Below are positions 20,362 through 31,136 of a stretch of 64,000 bases of DNA, in pieces; the stretch's first letter is position 1, and each line of letters begins with the position of its first letter. The translations under genes and the position numbers were made by a program. The DNA is from CAWDDA01 sp963813345. GTDB lineage: Bacteria > Acidobacteriota > Blastocatellia > RBC074. Below the pieces are notes generated by a model. The model was given only the letters and a program-made list of their open reading frames with translations. It was not told where the DNA came from and did not search any database. The DNA lies in assembly GCA_963813345.1 (NCBI GenBank), contig CAWEYR010000011.1, positions 124,001-188,000 on the forward strand, given 5' to 3'.

Positions 20362-20929
20362 GTGTCTTTTACGAGAATGGATGAAGGTAAGCTCGAGGAA
20401 TGGATGGCGATCGCCGGCGGAAGTTGCCGTGCGGCAGTCGAGAATGCCGGAGAAAATCAAATCGATGCTCAAGATGCTCGCAGAGCAGGTTGATGGCTTT
20501 GCGATCGATCAGCTGCAGCACGGGCTGCAGACGGCAACCAGAGCTTACCGTGATGGGGCAAGCGAAGAGCTGATTGTTGCGGCACTCTGTCACGATATCG
20601 GGAAGGTGATCTCGATCGAGAATCATCCCGCTATCGGCGCCGAGATTCTCAAACCTTATGTATCAGCCGAAACCTACGAAATCATTCGCACGCATCAGGA
20701 CTTTCAGGGCCGGCATTACTACGCGCTCCTGGGAAAGGATGCCGAAGCCCGACGACAGCACGAGAATGAGCCATGGTTTGAGCTGGCATCAAGGTTTACT
20801 GACGAGTGGGATCAGACTTCATTCGATCCCGAGTACGACACCCTTCCGTTTGAGTTCTTCGAGCCAATGATTGATCGAGTCTTTGCGCGCTCGTTCTTCC
20901 AGCTCGAACGCAGTACAGCTTCCCAATAG
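20362..20929 (+). CDS. HD-domain phosphohydrolase (one frameshift)
   Basis: About 189 codons of a small HD-superfamily metal hydrolase. GTG 20362 follows TAGGAGG with good spacing and starts VSFTRMDEGKLEEWMAIA; the frame changes by one inserted base at about 20412-20420 and continues RMPEKIKSMLKML. The HD core is HGLQTATRA ... VAALCHDIGKVI ... NHPAIGAEIL ... HQDFQGRHYYALLG, followed by a conserved tail with FDPEYDTLPFEFFEPM. This architecture matches a group of HD proteins near PhnZ/myo-inositol-oxygenase-like oxygenases as well as phosphohydrolases, so the reaction could be either. It directly follows the DinB gene. Confidence 0.78.
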
Positions 20930-20946
20930 TTCCCAACAAATCCAAA

Positions 20947-22362
20947 GTGCCCGAAAAAACAGAAGAACCGTTCCCCTCACCGGGATACTCCTGGTATGTA
21001 GTCGGCGTTCTGACCTTTGTCTACATATTCTCTTTCATTGACCGCCAGATTCTGAATCTGCTGGTTATGCCGATCCGGCGAGACCTGGGAATATCTGACA
21101 CGCAGATGAGTCTGCTCATGGGTTTCAGCTTCGCCGTTTTCTACACTTTCTTTGGAATCCCGCTCGGACGTCTCGCAGATTCGCGCAGCCGGCGCACAAT
21201 TATCGCCGTTGGATTTGCTGCCTGGAGTATTTTCACGGCTGCCTGCGGTCTCGCGCGAAACTTTACGCAGATGCTCCTGCTGAGAATGGGAGTCGGAGTT
21301 GGCGAGGCAGCGCTCTCGCCGGCCGCCTACTCGCTCATCACGGACTATTTTCCGAAAAAGAAGCTCGCAACAGCCATCAGTGTCTACTCGATGGGCATCT
21401 ATATCGGTTCGGGCCTCGCACTGATACTTGGCGCGGTAGTAGCCAGAATAGCGAGCGCTCAGGAGACCTGGAACCTGCCTCTTGTTGGGGCAACACGTCC
21501 GTGGCAGGTGATTTTTTTCATCGTCGGGCTCCCTGGAATAGTTCTCGCGCTGCTTCTTTATACTGTGCGCGAACCGGTGCGACGCGGTAGGCCCGCGGGT
21601 GCGGCGCAAATTCCCTTCCGGGATGTTGTGAAATATCTGTGGTCAAATCGCACAACATTCCTTTGTCACAACGTTGGCTTCGCTCTCATTTCGTTCTCAA
21701 ATTATGGCGCAAGCGCCTGGGTACCCACATTCTTCGTTCGAAATCATGGGTGGACTGCAGCTGAGGCTGGCTATGTCTATGGAGCCAGTATCGCCATATT
21801 CGGAACGCTTGGGATTGTCGCGGGAGGAAGACTGGCTGATGCGATGACACAGCGTGGATATCGTGATTCAGCGATGCGAGTGGGGCTTTTCGTCACGCTC
21901 GCGTGGATTCCGACGAGTATCTATTCGCTGGTGCCCAGTGGAAAGTGGGCAGCGATACTATTGGTGCCGGCGCTTTTTCTGACCAGCGCTCCCTTTGGTG
22001 TCGCACCGGCTGCCATCCAGCAGATGATGCCCAACGCGATGCGCGGCCAGGCTTCTGCGATCTATCTATTTGTCGTCAACCTGATCGGACTCGGCCTTGG
22101 ACCAACCGCAGTCGCTATGACTACGGACTATGTCTTTGGTTACGACAACGCCGTGCGCTATTCGCTTTTCATAGTAACGCTGGTTGCACACATTGTGGCG
22201 GCGTTACTTCTATGGATAGGATTGAAACCGTTCCGCACGAGTCTTGACCGCCTCGCAGCGTGGTCGAGCTACCTAGCTCGCTTCGTTTCCTCGTTGCCGC
22301 TACGCGGCAGCGGCAAGCTGAAGCTGAACTCAAACTCAAATGAGCTTGAGTTCAAGCTTTAG
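20947..22362 (+). CDS. MFS transporter (spinster-like)
   Basis: A 471-residue major facilitator superfamily permease with about 12 predicted membrane helices. The first loop motif reads GRLADSRSRRTI and helix 1 has FSFIDRQILNLLVMPIRRDL, typical of the spinster-like/organic-acid MFS group. Proton-driven uptake or export of a small organic molecule is inferred; the substrate is unknown. The start is GTG at 20947 without a clear Shine-Dalgarno. The last 20 or so residues (KLKLNSNSNELEFKL) are encoded by a family B palindrome, so the natural C-terminus has been replaced or lengthened by repeat sequence. Confidence 0.85.
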   Translation: MPEKTEEPFPSPGYSWYVVGVLTFVYIFSFIDRQILNLLVMPIRRDLGISDTQMSLLMGFSFAVFYTFFGIPLGRLADSRSRRTIIAVGFAAWSIFTAACGLARNFTQMLLLRMGVGVGEAALSPAAYSLITDYFPKKKLATAISVYSMGIYIGSGLALILGAVVARIASAQETWNLPLVGATRPWQVIFFIVGLPGIVLALLLYTVREPVRRGRPAGAAQIPFRDVVKYLWSNRTTFLCHNVGFALISFSNYGASAWVPTFFVRNHGWTAAEAGYVYGASIAIFGTLGIVAGGRLADAMTQRGYRDSAMRVGLFVTLAWIPTSIYSLVPSGKWAAILLVPALFLTSAPFGVAPAAIQQMMPNAMRGQASAIYLFVVNLIGLGLGPTAVAMTTDYVFGYDNAVRYSLFIVTLVAHIVAALLLWIGLKPFRTSLDRLAAWSSYLARFVSSLPLRGSGKLKLNSNSNELEFKL

Positions 22363-22365
22363 CTT
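22315..22365. repeat. Palindromic repeat family B inside the MFS 3' end
   Basis: Left arm 22315-22338 (AAGCTGAAGCTGAACTCAAA...) and right arm 22341-22365 (TGAGCTTGAGTTCAAGCTTT...) are inverted, imperfect copies. The stop codon of the MFS gene lies in the right arm. A second small palindrome (GCCGCTACGCGGC) sits just upstream at 22294-22316. Confidence 0.8.
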
Positions 22366-22484
22366 CGCCGGCGCCATGGCGACGGCGAGAAATCGCTTCA
22401 CATCCTCGACTCCAGCATATCCGCCTGTAAGTATTCTTGCACGATTAGGATGTCCCTTTTATTCGTTCAAAACAGGAGAAAGTT

Positions 22485-25400
22485 ATGTCAACGATTCAAA
22501 GCCTCCTTTCCATCGCAGTTCGCCGCCACCTCTTGATTCTGCTCAGTCTATGCGTACTTGCATTGACAGCCGTCACCCCACGTTCGCGGGGCCAGGAGAA
22601 CCAGACGGACAAGAAGCCAGAGGAAACAAAGAAAGACGAGGGGCTGATTCTAAAGCCGGCGGGCAAGGTAACCTTCACGACGGATGAAGGAACCTGGATG
22701 TCACTTGATATATCGCCCGACGGACAATTGATTGTGTTCGATCTCCTGGGTGACATCTATACGATGCCTGCCGCAGGAGGCGAGGCAAAACGAATCGTCG
22801 GCGATATGTCGTTTGAGAGCCAGCCGAAGTTCTCTCCGGATGGGAAGCAGATCGTTTTCATCAGTGATCGAAGCGGTGCCGAGAATCTGTGGGTAGCATC
22901 TCCTGATGGGACGGGCCTGAAGCCGATTACGAAGGGACGCGGGCCGGCAATGCAATTGTTTCTCTCACCTTCGTGGACGAGTGACGGCAACTACATCATG
23001 GCTTCAAAATCGGATCGCTCGATCAGTGCCTATCACGTCTACTTGTACCACCGCGACGGAGGGAATGGAGTAAGTCTTGGGACTCCACCGCCACCTCCAC
23101 CGGCGCCAGGACAGCAAGGTCCGCCGCCTGCTCCGCCGCTAAACAAGATGGGAGCCGTTGCTTCGCCTGACGGCCGATTCGTCTACTACTCGCAAAGAAC
23201 GGGCGCATTCAACTACAACGCAAGTTTCCCGATATGGCAGATCGTCAGATTTGACCGCGACACAAGTGAGACATCGACGATCACGAATGCACGCGGCAGT
23301 GCAATGCGCCCCGTACTTTCACCCGACGGAAAGCATCTGGTCTATGCGACTCGTTTTCAGACGCGGACGGCGCTCAGAGTTCGCGATCTGGAGACCGGAA
23401 ACGAACGCTGGCTGATCGATAACGTAACAGGGACGATCAGGAATCGCGCGCAACGCGAGACACATTTCCGGGCTATGCATTTCTGCCCGATGGAAAAGCT
23501 CTGATAGTGCCGGTGGGCGGAAAGATTCACCGCGTAGATTTTCAATCGGGAAAATCCGCCGTGATTCCGTTTACAGCACGTGTCGATATGGATATCGCTC
23601 CTCGTCTCTACAAGAAGTATCGTATCGATGATGGGGCTACTGTCAGTGCGCGCCTCATCCGATATCCTTCCCTCTCCCCTGATGGAAAGCGCCTCGCCTT
23701 TACCGCGTTCAACAAGCTTTATGTATGTGATCTGCCCGCATGCTCCCCGCGGCGACTGACGCAGCTTGCAGCGGGAGAGTTCATGCCAGCGTGGTCTCCC
23801 GATGGCAGAAATATCGCATTCAGTACCTGGACGCGCGAAGGTGGTCATATCTATCGCGTCGCTGCCGAAGGTGGAGAGCCTTTACAGCTGACGCGCAATG
23901 CCGCGTTCTATGCCTATCCTGTCTTTTCTCCGGACAATTCGAAGATTGTATTCACCTCAGGCGCGGTCGATGATCAACTCCTCGCCGATCTCAATGAGAA
24001 GCATGAATACTCGTCACCGGAGGAAGCGATCCTTCACGGAAAGGATCCGAGTGAGATTTCCGGCGTCGGCTCATCTTCGGGTCTCGATCTCAAGTACATT
24101 CCCGCGGCAGGAGGAAATGTCACTTTGATTGCCGCGGCCCAGGGTGCAAGGTTTCCGCACTTCACAAAGGACGCGTCGCGAGTCTACTTCACGACTTCTC
24201 AAGGTCTTGCGTCAGTTCGGCTCGATGGACTTGATCGGCGAACACATACAAGAGTTACCGGAAGCGGTGCTCCGCCAAATCCCTCGACCGCAAGCTCGAT
24301 CAAACTATCGCCCGACGGCGACCGAGCCTTTGTAGAGCTTCAGGGCAAACACTATCTCGTCTCCGTACCGAAAGCAGGCAAAGAAACAGTAAATGTTGCC
24401 ATCTCTTCAGGGCCGTCATCCGTGCCTGTGAAGAAGATGTCAGTCGATGGTGGAGACTTCCTTGAATGGTCTCGTGATGGAAGGTCTGTTAGCTGGTCGC
24501 TCGGGACGAAGTTCTACAGACAGGATGTGACGGCTGACAAGCCCGAGTCTTTTGACATCAAAGTAACTGCTCCGCGTGCGCAGCCACGCGGGACTACCGT
24601 GCTCAGCGGTGCTCGCATTATCACGATGAATGGTGACGAGGTGATCGAACGAGGCGACATCGTGGTCACCGACAGTCGAATTGTTGCAGTGGGTGCAACC
24701 GGGAAAGTAGCAATTCCATCCGGCGCGAACCGTATCGATGTTTCAGGCAAAACCATCATGCCGGGAATCGTAGATGTGCATGCTCACATGTGGCCGCCGC
24801 GGGACGTCCACCAGACGCAAGTCTGGCAGTATCTCGCCAATCTCGCTTACGGCGTCACCACTACGCGCGATCCACAAAGTGCAACTACCGATGTTTATGC
24901 CTACGCAGATCTTGTAGACACCGGAGAAATCATTGGTCCACGTGTATTCACCACCGGGCCGGGAGTCTTTTCGGGATCAGGCGTTGACAGTAAGGAAGCG
25001 TCGCGGGAATACATCAAGCGCTACCAGGAAGCCTACAAGACGATGACGCTCAAACAATATGTTGTTGGCGACCGGATCGTCCGTCAGTGGGTGGCGCTAG
25101 CGTGCGAAGAGTTCGGGATTACGCCGACGACCGAAGGCGCGCTCGATATGAAGCTCGATCTCTCACAGATGATCGATGGTTATTCAGGCAACGAGCATTC
25201 GCTCCCGATTCAACCGCTGTATAAGGATATTGCTCAATTTGTAGCGCAATCCAAGACCTTCTACACACCCACAATCCTCGTGGCGTATGGCGCGCCGTGG
25301 ACGGAGAACTACTACTTTCAGAATACAGGAGTTGCAAAGAACGAAAAACTTCGACGCTTCATTCCATGGCAGCTTCTGGATTCGATGGTGAGGCGCCGCG

Positions 25401-25822
25401 GCCAGTGGTTTCTTCCTGAGGAGTACGGGCACGTTGGTATTGCAAAAGGAGCGGCCGCAGTTGTCGCTGCCGGAGGGCGCGTGGGTCTCGGCGGTCACGG
25501 TCAGATGCAGGGGATCGGCTGCCACTGGGAGCTGTGGGCGCTGCAGTCCGGCGGAATGTCTACTCATGATGCTTTGCGCGTCGCAACGATCTTTGGCGCC
25601 GAGGCGATTGGACTCGACCAGGATGTCGGGTCGATCGTATCCGGCAAGTTTGCCGACCTCGTGATACTCGATCAGAATCCACTGACCGACATCCGCAACT
25701 CAAATACCATAAGATTGGTGATGAAGAACGGCGAGCTCTTTGACGGCGATACTCTCGAACAAGTTTCACCGGCAAAGAAAAAACTCCAGGATCAATACTG
25801 GTGGAACAGGGAGCCAAAATAG
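22485..25822 (+). CDS. Exported PD40 propeller-amidohydrolase fusion (one frameshift)
   Basis: About 1,112 codons. A signal peptide (to about RGQENQ) is followed by a TolB-like PD40 beta-propeller with blades such as FSPDGKQIVFISDRSG and LSPDGKRLAFTAF, a proline-rich loop (PPPPPPAPGQQGPPPAPP), then a metal-dependent amidohydrolase domain from about residue 700: GKTIMPGIVDVHAHMW carries the HxH, and GLGGHGQMQG and DLVILDQNPL mark its end. The start follows AGGAGAAAGTT. A one-base deletion near 23430 breaks the frame between NERWLIDNVT and DDQESRATRD. The fusion is a recurrent acidobacterial/bacteroidete architecture; a role in periplasmic peptide or heterocycle breakdown is inferred. Confidence 0.85.
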
Positions 25823-25824
25823 AA

Positions 25825-25876
25825 GTATGGAGTTCAAGCTTTAGCTTGCCCGCAAGCTGAAGCTTGAACTCCATAC
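25825..25876. repeat. Palindromic repeat family B, minimal copy
   Basis: Arms GTATGGAGTTCAAGCTTTAG... (25825-25849) and its inverse (25852-25876), almost perfect, with only a few central bases. It is the core element without nested outer arms, placed two bases after the PD40-amidohydrolase stop and just before the carboxyltransferase start at 25887. Confidence 0.9.
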
Positions 25877-25886
25877 GAGCAATCAA

Positions 25887-27434
25887 ATGATCGAAAACAA
25901 ACTCGACCTGCTTAGAAGAAAGAATGCGTCTGCCGAGGCCGGCGGCGGGCCTGAACGCACATCGAAACAGAACGCCGAAGGCAAGATGACGGCCCGGCAG
26001 CGAATCGAGTTTGTTCTCGATGAAGGAAGTTTTGAAGAGTTCGATAAACTCAAAACTCATCGCTGTGATGACTTCGGGATGGCGTCCCTCCGCTATCCGG
26101 GCGATGGATTCGTAACCGGGCACGGGCTTATCGACGGCCGTCAGGTGTTCATCTTTGCGCAGGACTTTACCGTTTTTGGCGGCTCGCTTTCCGAAACGAA
26201 TGCGCAGAAGGTCTGCAAGATCATGGACCTCGCGATGAAGGTCGGTGCACCTATCATCGGGCTCAATGATTCAGGAGGCGCGCGCATTCAGGAAGGTGTC
26301 GCCAGTCTCGCGGGATACGCGGATATCTTCCTTCGGAATACGCTCGCATCCGGAGTCGTTCCGCAGATCTCAGCAATCATGGGCCCCTGCGCAGGAGGCG
26401 CAGTCTATTCACCCGCGATCACTGACTTCACGCTGATGGTAAAGAACACAAGTTATATGTTCATCACCGGACCAGACGTGATCAGAACAGTGACGCACGA
26501 AGAGGTGAGCAAGGAAGCGCTCGGCGGGGCGATGACACACAATCAGACGAGCGGGGTAGCCCATTTCGCCGCAGAGAATGAAGCCGACTGTCTGAGGCTT
26601 GTGCGCGAACTGCTTTCGTTTCTGCCACTCAACAATCTCGAAGACCCGCCATTAGTCGCAACCGATGATCCAGTGGACCGTATCGACGAGCAGATAGACG
26701 CAATCGTCCCGGCTGAATCGAACGTTCCATACGATATTCGTCGTATCATTACGCGGGTCGTCGATGAAGACTACTTTTTTGAGATTCAGGAACACTTTGC
26801 CCGCAATCTGGTGATTGGTTTTGGGAGACTCGGCGGACAAACTGTCGGGATAGTGGCGAATCAGCCCGCTTACCTTGCGGGCGTGCTGGATATAGATGCG
26901 AGCGTCAAGGGAGCTCGCTTTGTGCGCTTCTGTGACTGTTTCAACATCCCTATCATCACGTTTGAAGATGTTCCCGGCTTTCTGCCCGGTGTCAACCAGG
27001 AGTATGGTGGAATCATAAGACATGGGGCCAAGCTCCTGTACGCTTTCGCCGAGGCGACAGTCCCCAAGATCACCGTGGTCACGCGCAAGGCATACGGCGG
27101 AGCCTACTGCGTCATGGGGTCGAAACACATCCGGACCGACATCAACTTCGCTTATCCGACTGCTGAGATCGCTGTTATGGGTGCGGAAGGCGCCGTGGGG
27201 ATACTCTACCGAAGAGAAATCGGCAATTCGGGAGACTCAGAGTCCGTGCGCCGGGCAAAGATCGAGGAATACCAGGATAAGTTCGCGTCGCCTTATGTCG
27301 CGGCGGAGCGCGGATATATCGATGAAGTGATCGAGCCGAGCAAGACTCGGTTCAAACTTGCCCGTGCGCTAAAGCTTCTTGAGAACAAACGCGACACCAA
27401 CCCTCCACGCAAACACGGAAATATTCCACTTTGA
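25887..27434 (+). CDS. Acyl-CoA carboxylase carboxyltransferase subunit (propionyl/methylmalonyl type)
   Basis: A 515-residue biotin-dependent carboxyltransferase of the PccB/MmdA family. Crotonase-like N and C halves are seen: the acyl-CoA oxyanion region GLNDSGGARIQEGV and GPCAGGAVYSPA in the N half, and DVPGFLPGVNQEYGGIIRHG plus TRKAYGGAYCVMGSKH in the C half for the carboxybiotin site. It moves CO2 between carboxybiotin and propionyl-CoA or a similar acyl-CoA (or decarboxylates methylmalonyl-CoA). No biotin carboxylase or carrier gene is nearby, so its partners lie elsewhere and the exact assignment (pccB, mmdA, accD-like) is open. Confidence 0.9.
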   Translation: MIENKLDLLRRKNASAEAGGGPERTSKQNAEGKMTARQRIEFVLDEGSFEEFDKLKTHRCDDFGMASLRYPGDGFVTGHGLIDGRQVFIFAQDFTVFGGSLSETNAQKVCKIMDLAMKVGAPIIGLNDSGGARIQEGVASLAGYADIFLRNTLASGVVPQISAIMGPCAGGAVYSPAITDFTLMVKNTSYMFITGPDVIRTVTHEEVSKEALGGAMTHNQTSGVAHFAAENEADCLRLVRELLSFLPLNNLEDPPLVATDDPVDRIDEQIDAIVPAESNVPYDIRRIITRVVDEDYFFEIQEHFARNLVIGFGRLGGQTVGIVANQPAYLAGVLDIDASVKGARFVRFCDCFNIPIITFEDVPGFLPGVNQEYGGIIRHGAKLLYAFAEATVPKITVVTRKAYGGAYCVMGSKHIRTDINFAYPTAEIAVMGAEGAVGILYRREIGNSGDSESVRRAKIEEYQDKFASPYVAAERGYIDEVIEPSKTRFKLARALKLLENKRDTNPPRKHGNIPL

Positions 27435-27440
27435 AATGAA

Positions 27441-27537
27441 AGAAGGTACGTTGTACCGGCGTTTAGCCGGAATCGTTCCATTCAAAGTAGTTCGAATGTG
27501 ACGATTCCGGCTAAACGCCGGTACAACGTACCTTCTT
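27441..27537. repeat. Palindromic repeat family A, copy 3
   Basis: Arms 27441-27476 and 27501-27537 are near-perfect inverses (AGAAGGTACGTTGTACCGGC ...). The central inner stem is GGCGTTTAGCCGGAATCGT, a variant of the CCTTCAGGCGG of the other copies. It sits between convergent genes and may act as a bidirectional terminator. Confidence 0.92.
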
Positions 27538-27553
27538 AACTTCTCCCAGGACT

Positions 27554-28844
27554 CTAGGCTGCTCGCTTCTTTGCCTTATTACCCGACAAAATGACCTCGA
27601 TGGCCTTCTTCAGCGTCAGGTCTTCAGTAGGCTTTGGCGCCACAACGATAGGAGGTGGTGTCTCTCGTGGTTGATCGGTCGCGGGTGTGCGCGGCTGATT
27701 TGGTTCGGGTTCGTTGTCATCCGTCGCCTGAAGCTCAGGAATGTCGATGCGTTTGACTTCAACGGTCGGGGTGACGCCCTCTGCCATAAGAATCTTGCCG
27801 GAAGGTGACGCATACCGCGCCGTCGTCAGGAGAAGCGCAGATCCATCATCGAGAGGGAACAGCTCTTGTTCACCGCCCATGCCAAATAACGTGCGTTCTC
27901 CGACAATCTCCCCACGCTGATTCTCAAGAATCGCGGCGGCAACGACCTCCGATGCGCCGGCGGTTGTCCGATCGACGATCACAACAAGTGGAAGATCAGT
28001 GATTGCCGATTCAGGCTTAGCGTCGTGTTGAGCCAATACCTTGTCCTTGCGTCCGATGACTTTGGCAATCGTTCCCGATTTGAGGAACAGATTGGCGACA
28101 TCGATACCTTCCTTCAGCTCACCACCCGCGGATCCACGCAGGTCGAGAATTATTCGCTGAGCGCCTTTCTTAATCGATTCGGTGACGCCCTTCTTTACCG
28201 CTTCCGCCTGTCCCTTGACGAGGATCGGAACTTTGACATAACCAATCTGCTGCTCGAGCGCACGTATCTCCGGGGCGACCGCTGGCACCGAACCGCGCGT
28301 GATCTTTATCTTGTCACTACGCCGATTGATGAGCGTAATCTCGGTAACGGAACCGGAAGCACCTCTCAACAGGGATCCTGACATCGTAGAGATCCAAGTC
28401 ACGCGTGGCGTGTCCGTCGATATACTCGATTATGTCGCCCACGCGAACTCCTGCCTTGTCGGCTGGGGCGCCTGGTACGACGGCGATCACATAGGCGAAG
28501 TCAGAATACTGACCAACAACCATTCCGGTCTGATCCGGCTGGTCCTTTGTCTGTTGATATTCCTTTACCTGTTGCGGAAGAAGATATGCGCTGTAAGGAT
28601 CAAGCGCCTCGGTCAGTCCGCGGAGCGCGCCAATTCTGACTTTGTCGAGGTTGGGTTTCTCAACATAATCATTGACAATGTGCCGCACGACTTCTTCGAA
28701 GATTCGAAGCTGTGGATAGGGACCAGGATCAGCGATGGCTTTTACCCAGGAACTGTTTGAGTTGGAAAGGAGGCCCCCAACAATAGAATAGATTGCAATA
28801 AAGGCAGAGAGCGTAACCAGCGTCAACTTGGTTCTAATCGACAT
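27554..28844 (-). CDS. S41 (C-terminal processing) peptidase-like protein (one frameshift)
   Basis: About 430 codons: an N-terminal signal anchor (LTLVTLSAFIAIYSIVGG), a helical segment, a PDZ domain (VVPGAPADKAGVRVGDIIEY) and an S41 catalytic domain. The nucleophile serine is in TTAGASEVVAAAI. The segment that in CtpA/CtpB carries the catalytic lysine (FGKG) reads LFGMGGEQ here, so the Ser-Lys dyad is not obvious and the protein may be inactive or use another base. One extra base near 28373 breaks the PDZ-to-catalytic junction (YDVR to SLLRGASG). The C-terminus is proline rich (PPPIVVAPKP). It probably acts in the periplasm on denatured or tagged proteins. Confidence 0.8.
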
Positions 28845-29027
28845 CAAATCTGTTAACTCCTTCCCCCGAGATCTTCCTCATCATCATACACTACGAAGAA
28901 TTTGACGCGCAAGCAAAGAGCCTGTGGAGGGCTCGGTTCCGGGTTCGATCAACGCGCGAATGACGCCGGCAGGTCAAGCAGGCTTCATTTTTTCATCAAT
29001 TTTGTGTTGACGAATCGAAAGAGTTGC

Positions 29028-29056
29028 TTGACTGATTAGGAATGTCTGACTATACT
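29028..29056 (+). promoter_or_regulatory. Sigma-70-type promoter TTGACT-17-TATACT
   Basis: TTGACT at 29028-29033, exactly 17 bases, then TATACT at 29051-29056. It lies in a 457-base gap between two minus-strand genes and points rightwards, away from any plus-strand gene, toward a terminator hairpin at 29230. Confidence 0.7.
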
Positions 29057-29062
29057 CCGACT

Positions 29063-29268
<206 letters not shown>

Positions 29269-29304
29269 GCAGCGCAAAAGAATCGAAAAAGAGTCGAAAA
29301 AGAC

Positions 29305-30485
29305 TCAGGGTCGGCCTGAGTTCTTTTTCTCGGAGTTAGTCTCCTGAACCAGGGGAGCGCGATAACCGCTGCGCGCGCGCACGTACATGTCAGCAGAATT
29401 GAGCCTTACGTTGATTGCGCGGAATTTTCCATCGCGCTTGTCGTTGGTGGAATAGTAGGCGAGCGTATATTGGTTTCGAAGCTCTTCGGCTATCAGCGCA
29501 AAGGCGTATGACGTGCTCTCGATACTCTCAGCCCTGAGATAACGGCCGCCCGAACCCATCGCGAGAAACTTCAGGAAATCTGCCGCCACCAGGTATTTGT
29601 CTCGCTTGACGGTTTGGTTTGATCCTGACCGCATCGTCTGAGAGGCCGGCACAAAAGACGACACGAACCTGACGCCTGGAAGCTGCATAGGCTTCATTAT
29701 CGGTCCGCCATCGTTCCGCGTTTCATATTGAATCGAGTACGCGATGACACTTGCCGTGGCGACAAGTTCCAGAGCCTCTTCAAAACTTGCCAGCTTGCTT
29801 GCCGTATCAACCCCATCTGAAAGAACAACAATCGCTTTCCGCCCTGAGACTGTCGAGAGCTTCTCATTGACTGTGCGCGCGATTGCATCATAGAGGCTCG
29901 TCCGGTAGTTGCTTTTCACCGACGCGATCGCGCCTTCGAGCACCTTTCGATCACTCGTAAAGTCGCCGATAAACCTCACCTCATCATCGAACGTTACAAT
30001 TGCAACGCGATCCCTTGGCTGGAGTTGCTTGACAAACGCGAGAGCAGCCTTGCGAATGGCTCCGAGCTTTCTCTGCGTGCTGTGGCTGGTATCGATGAGA
30101 AGCGCCACGTTGAAGGGTGCCTCGGTGGAAGAAAAGGAGCTTATCTCCTGGAGCACATCGTCTTCAAAGATCCGGAAGTTCTGTCGACCGAGACCCGTAA
30201 CGAATTGACCGGACCGATCTGAGACGATCACCGGTACATTGACCAGCGAAGTATCAACCTTGATAAGACCCTGTTGATTCTCTTGTCCCTGTTGTTGACC
30301 CTGTTGTTGCCTTGTTGCCCCGGTTGACGTTGCTGGCCCTGCGTGGGAGGTGGGTCCTGGGACATGGTCGGGGGGGTTGGTTTTCCGAGCGGCCGGGCGA
30401 TTCCTGGCAGGAACGAACCCGCAAAAAAGAGAAGAAGCGCGACCGCGCTCCAGTGGAATCCTTTTTGATGTCGGAAAACGCTCAT
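29305..30485 (-). CDS. Exported VWFA-related acidobacterial protein (one frameshift)
   Basis: About 394 codons. The N-terminus (ATG 30485, MSVFRHQKGFHW) has a hydrophobic signal, then a glutamine/proline/glycine-rich linker, and then the VWFA-related domain: VDTSLVNVPVIVSDRSGQ, followed by a MIDAS-type ALLIDTSHST (DxSxS), a TSLYDAI threonine region and LSDGVDTAS. VWA domains bind a metal and protein ligands; members of this family are abundant and exported in Acidobacteriota, with unknown partners. A one-base deletion near 30309-30318, in CAA/CAG repeats encoding the Q-rich linker, breaks the frame. The gene is followed by the ncRNA terminator on the opposite strand, and its own terminator was not seen. 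Confidence 0.8.
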
Positions 30486-30674
30486 TTCAATCGGCTGGAT
30501 CAATTGAGCCGGCTCATTCGCCGGGCGGCTAAATTCGCCGGGCGGCTGAAACGGTTAATATGCTCCACCATAATTTTACCCGACAATAAAACTGCGTGCA
30601 AATTTTGATCGTCAAAAGAGGTCTCGGCGCGAGGTCGAAAAATTCGGAAAAGCTTTCGAAATGAGAATTTGGAG

Positions 30675-30703
30675 TAGACACCCGCAAGTCGCTTGAGTAT
30701 ACT
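30675..30703 (+). promoter_or_regulatory. Sigma-70-type promoter TAGACA-17-TATACT
   Basis: TAGACA at 30675-30680, a 17-base spacer, TATACT at 30698-30703, directed toward the glycine-rich protein gene whose ATG is about 425 bases downstream. Confidence 0.55.
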
Positions 30704-30709
30704 TCATTG

Positions 30710-31136
30710 CTGTCTGAGCCGTGCTCGTCGCGGTACTTCCGGTGCAGCGTTTACAGAGGGCCTCATCACCCTTGCTGTTCCAACCGGCTGAATCGTGGCG
30801 GCTCGCAAAGCCGAAGCGGGCTCAGGCAAGAATTGCTGTAGTTAAGCCCTTTGAACGCCCCGAGGAGAAATCACTGATCTAAGCGGACATGATCAGTTAA
30901 CGGCTTCCAATCTTGCTTGGTGGTTTTTGCTGAAACTGCTAGAATAGCGCGGCTTTGACGAATGACCCGGTAAGGGTAACGAAAGAGCGCTGACTAAATA
31001 ACCTGTGGAACGAAGGGCCATTTATTTGTGGCTTTTTATTTCGAACTGATCGGCGGCCCTCACGTGTGCCGCTAAAGCTTTGTCTAAAACGATATGGGTG
31101 GTCCCCCGGAACAAGGGATTGTCCAAGGAGAAACCG
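30710..31136 (+). other. Long non-coding leader, possibly structured
   Basis: No credible gene is present in 30486-31136. From the predicted start near 30710 the transcript would carry about 427 nt before the ATG at 31137. CTGAGCC (30714-30720) can pair with GGCTCAG about 100 nt downstream, closing a 110-125 nt domain; further on, GGCCA-TTTATTTG-TGGC followed by a T-run (about 31014-31043) could be a weak attenuator. I did not recognise any known riboswitch consensus (c-di-GMP, cobalamin, TPP, SAM, glycine). AAGGAG at 31125-31130 is the ribosome-binding site of the downstream gene. Confidence 0.4.

Noticed and set aside
30710..31136. Known riboswitch (c-di-GMP, cobalamin, TPP, SAM) in the leader of the glycine-rich gene
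   Set aside because: None of the conserved cores was found; only generic stem-loops are seen.
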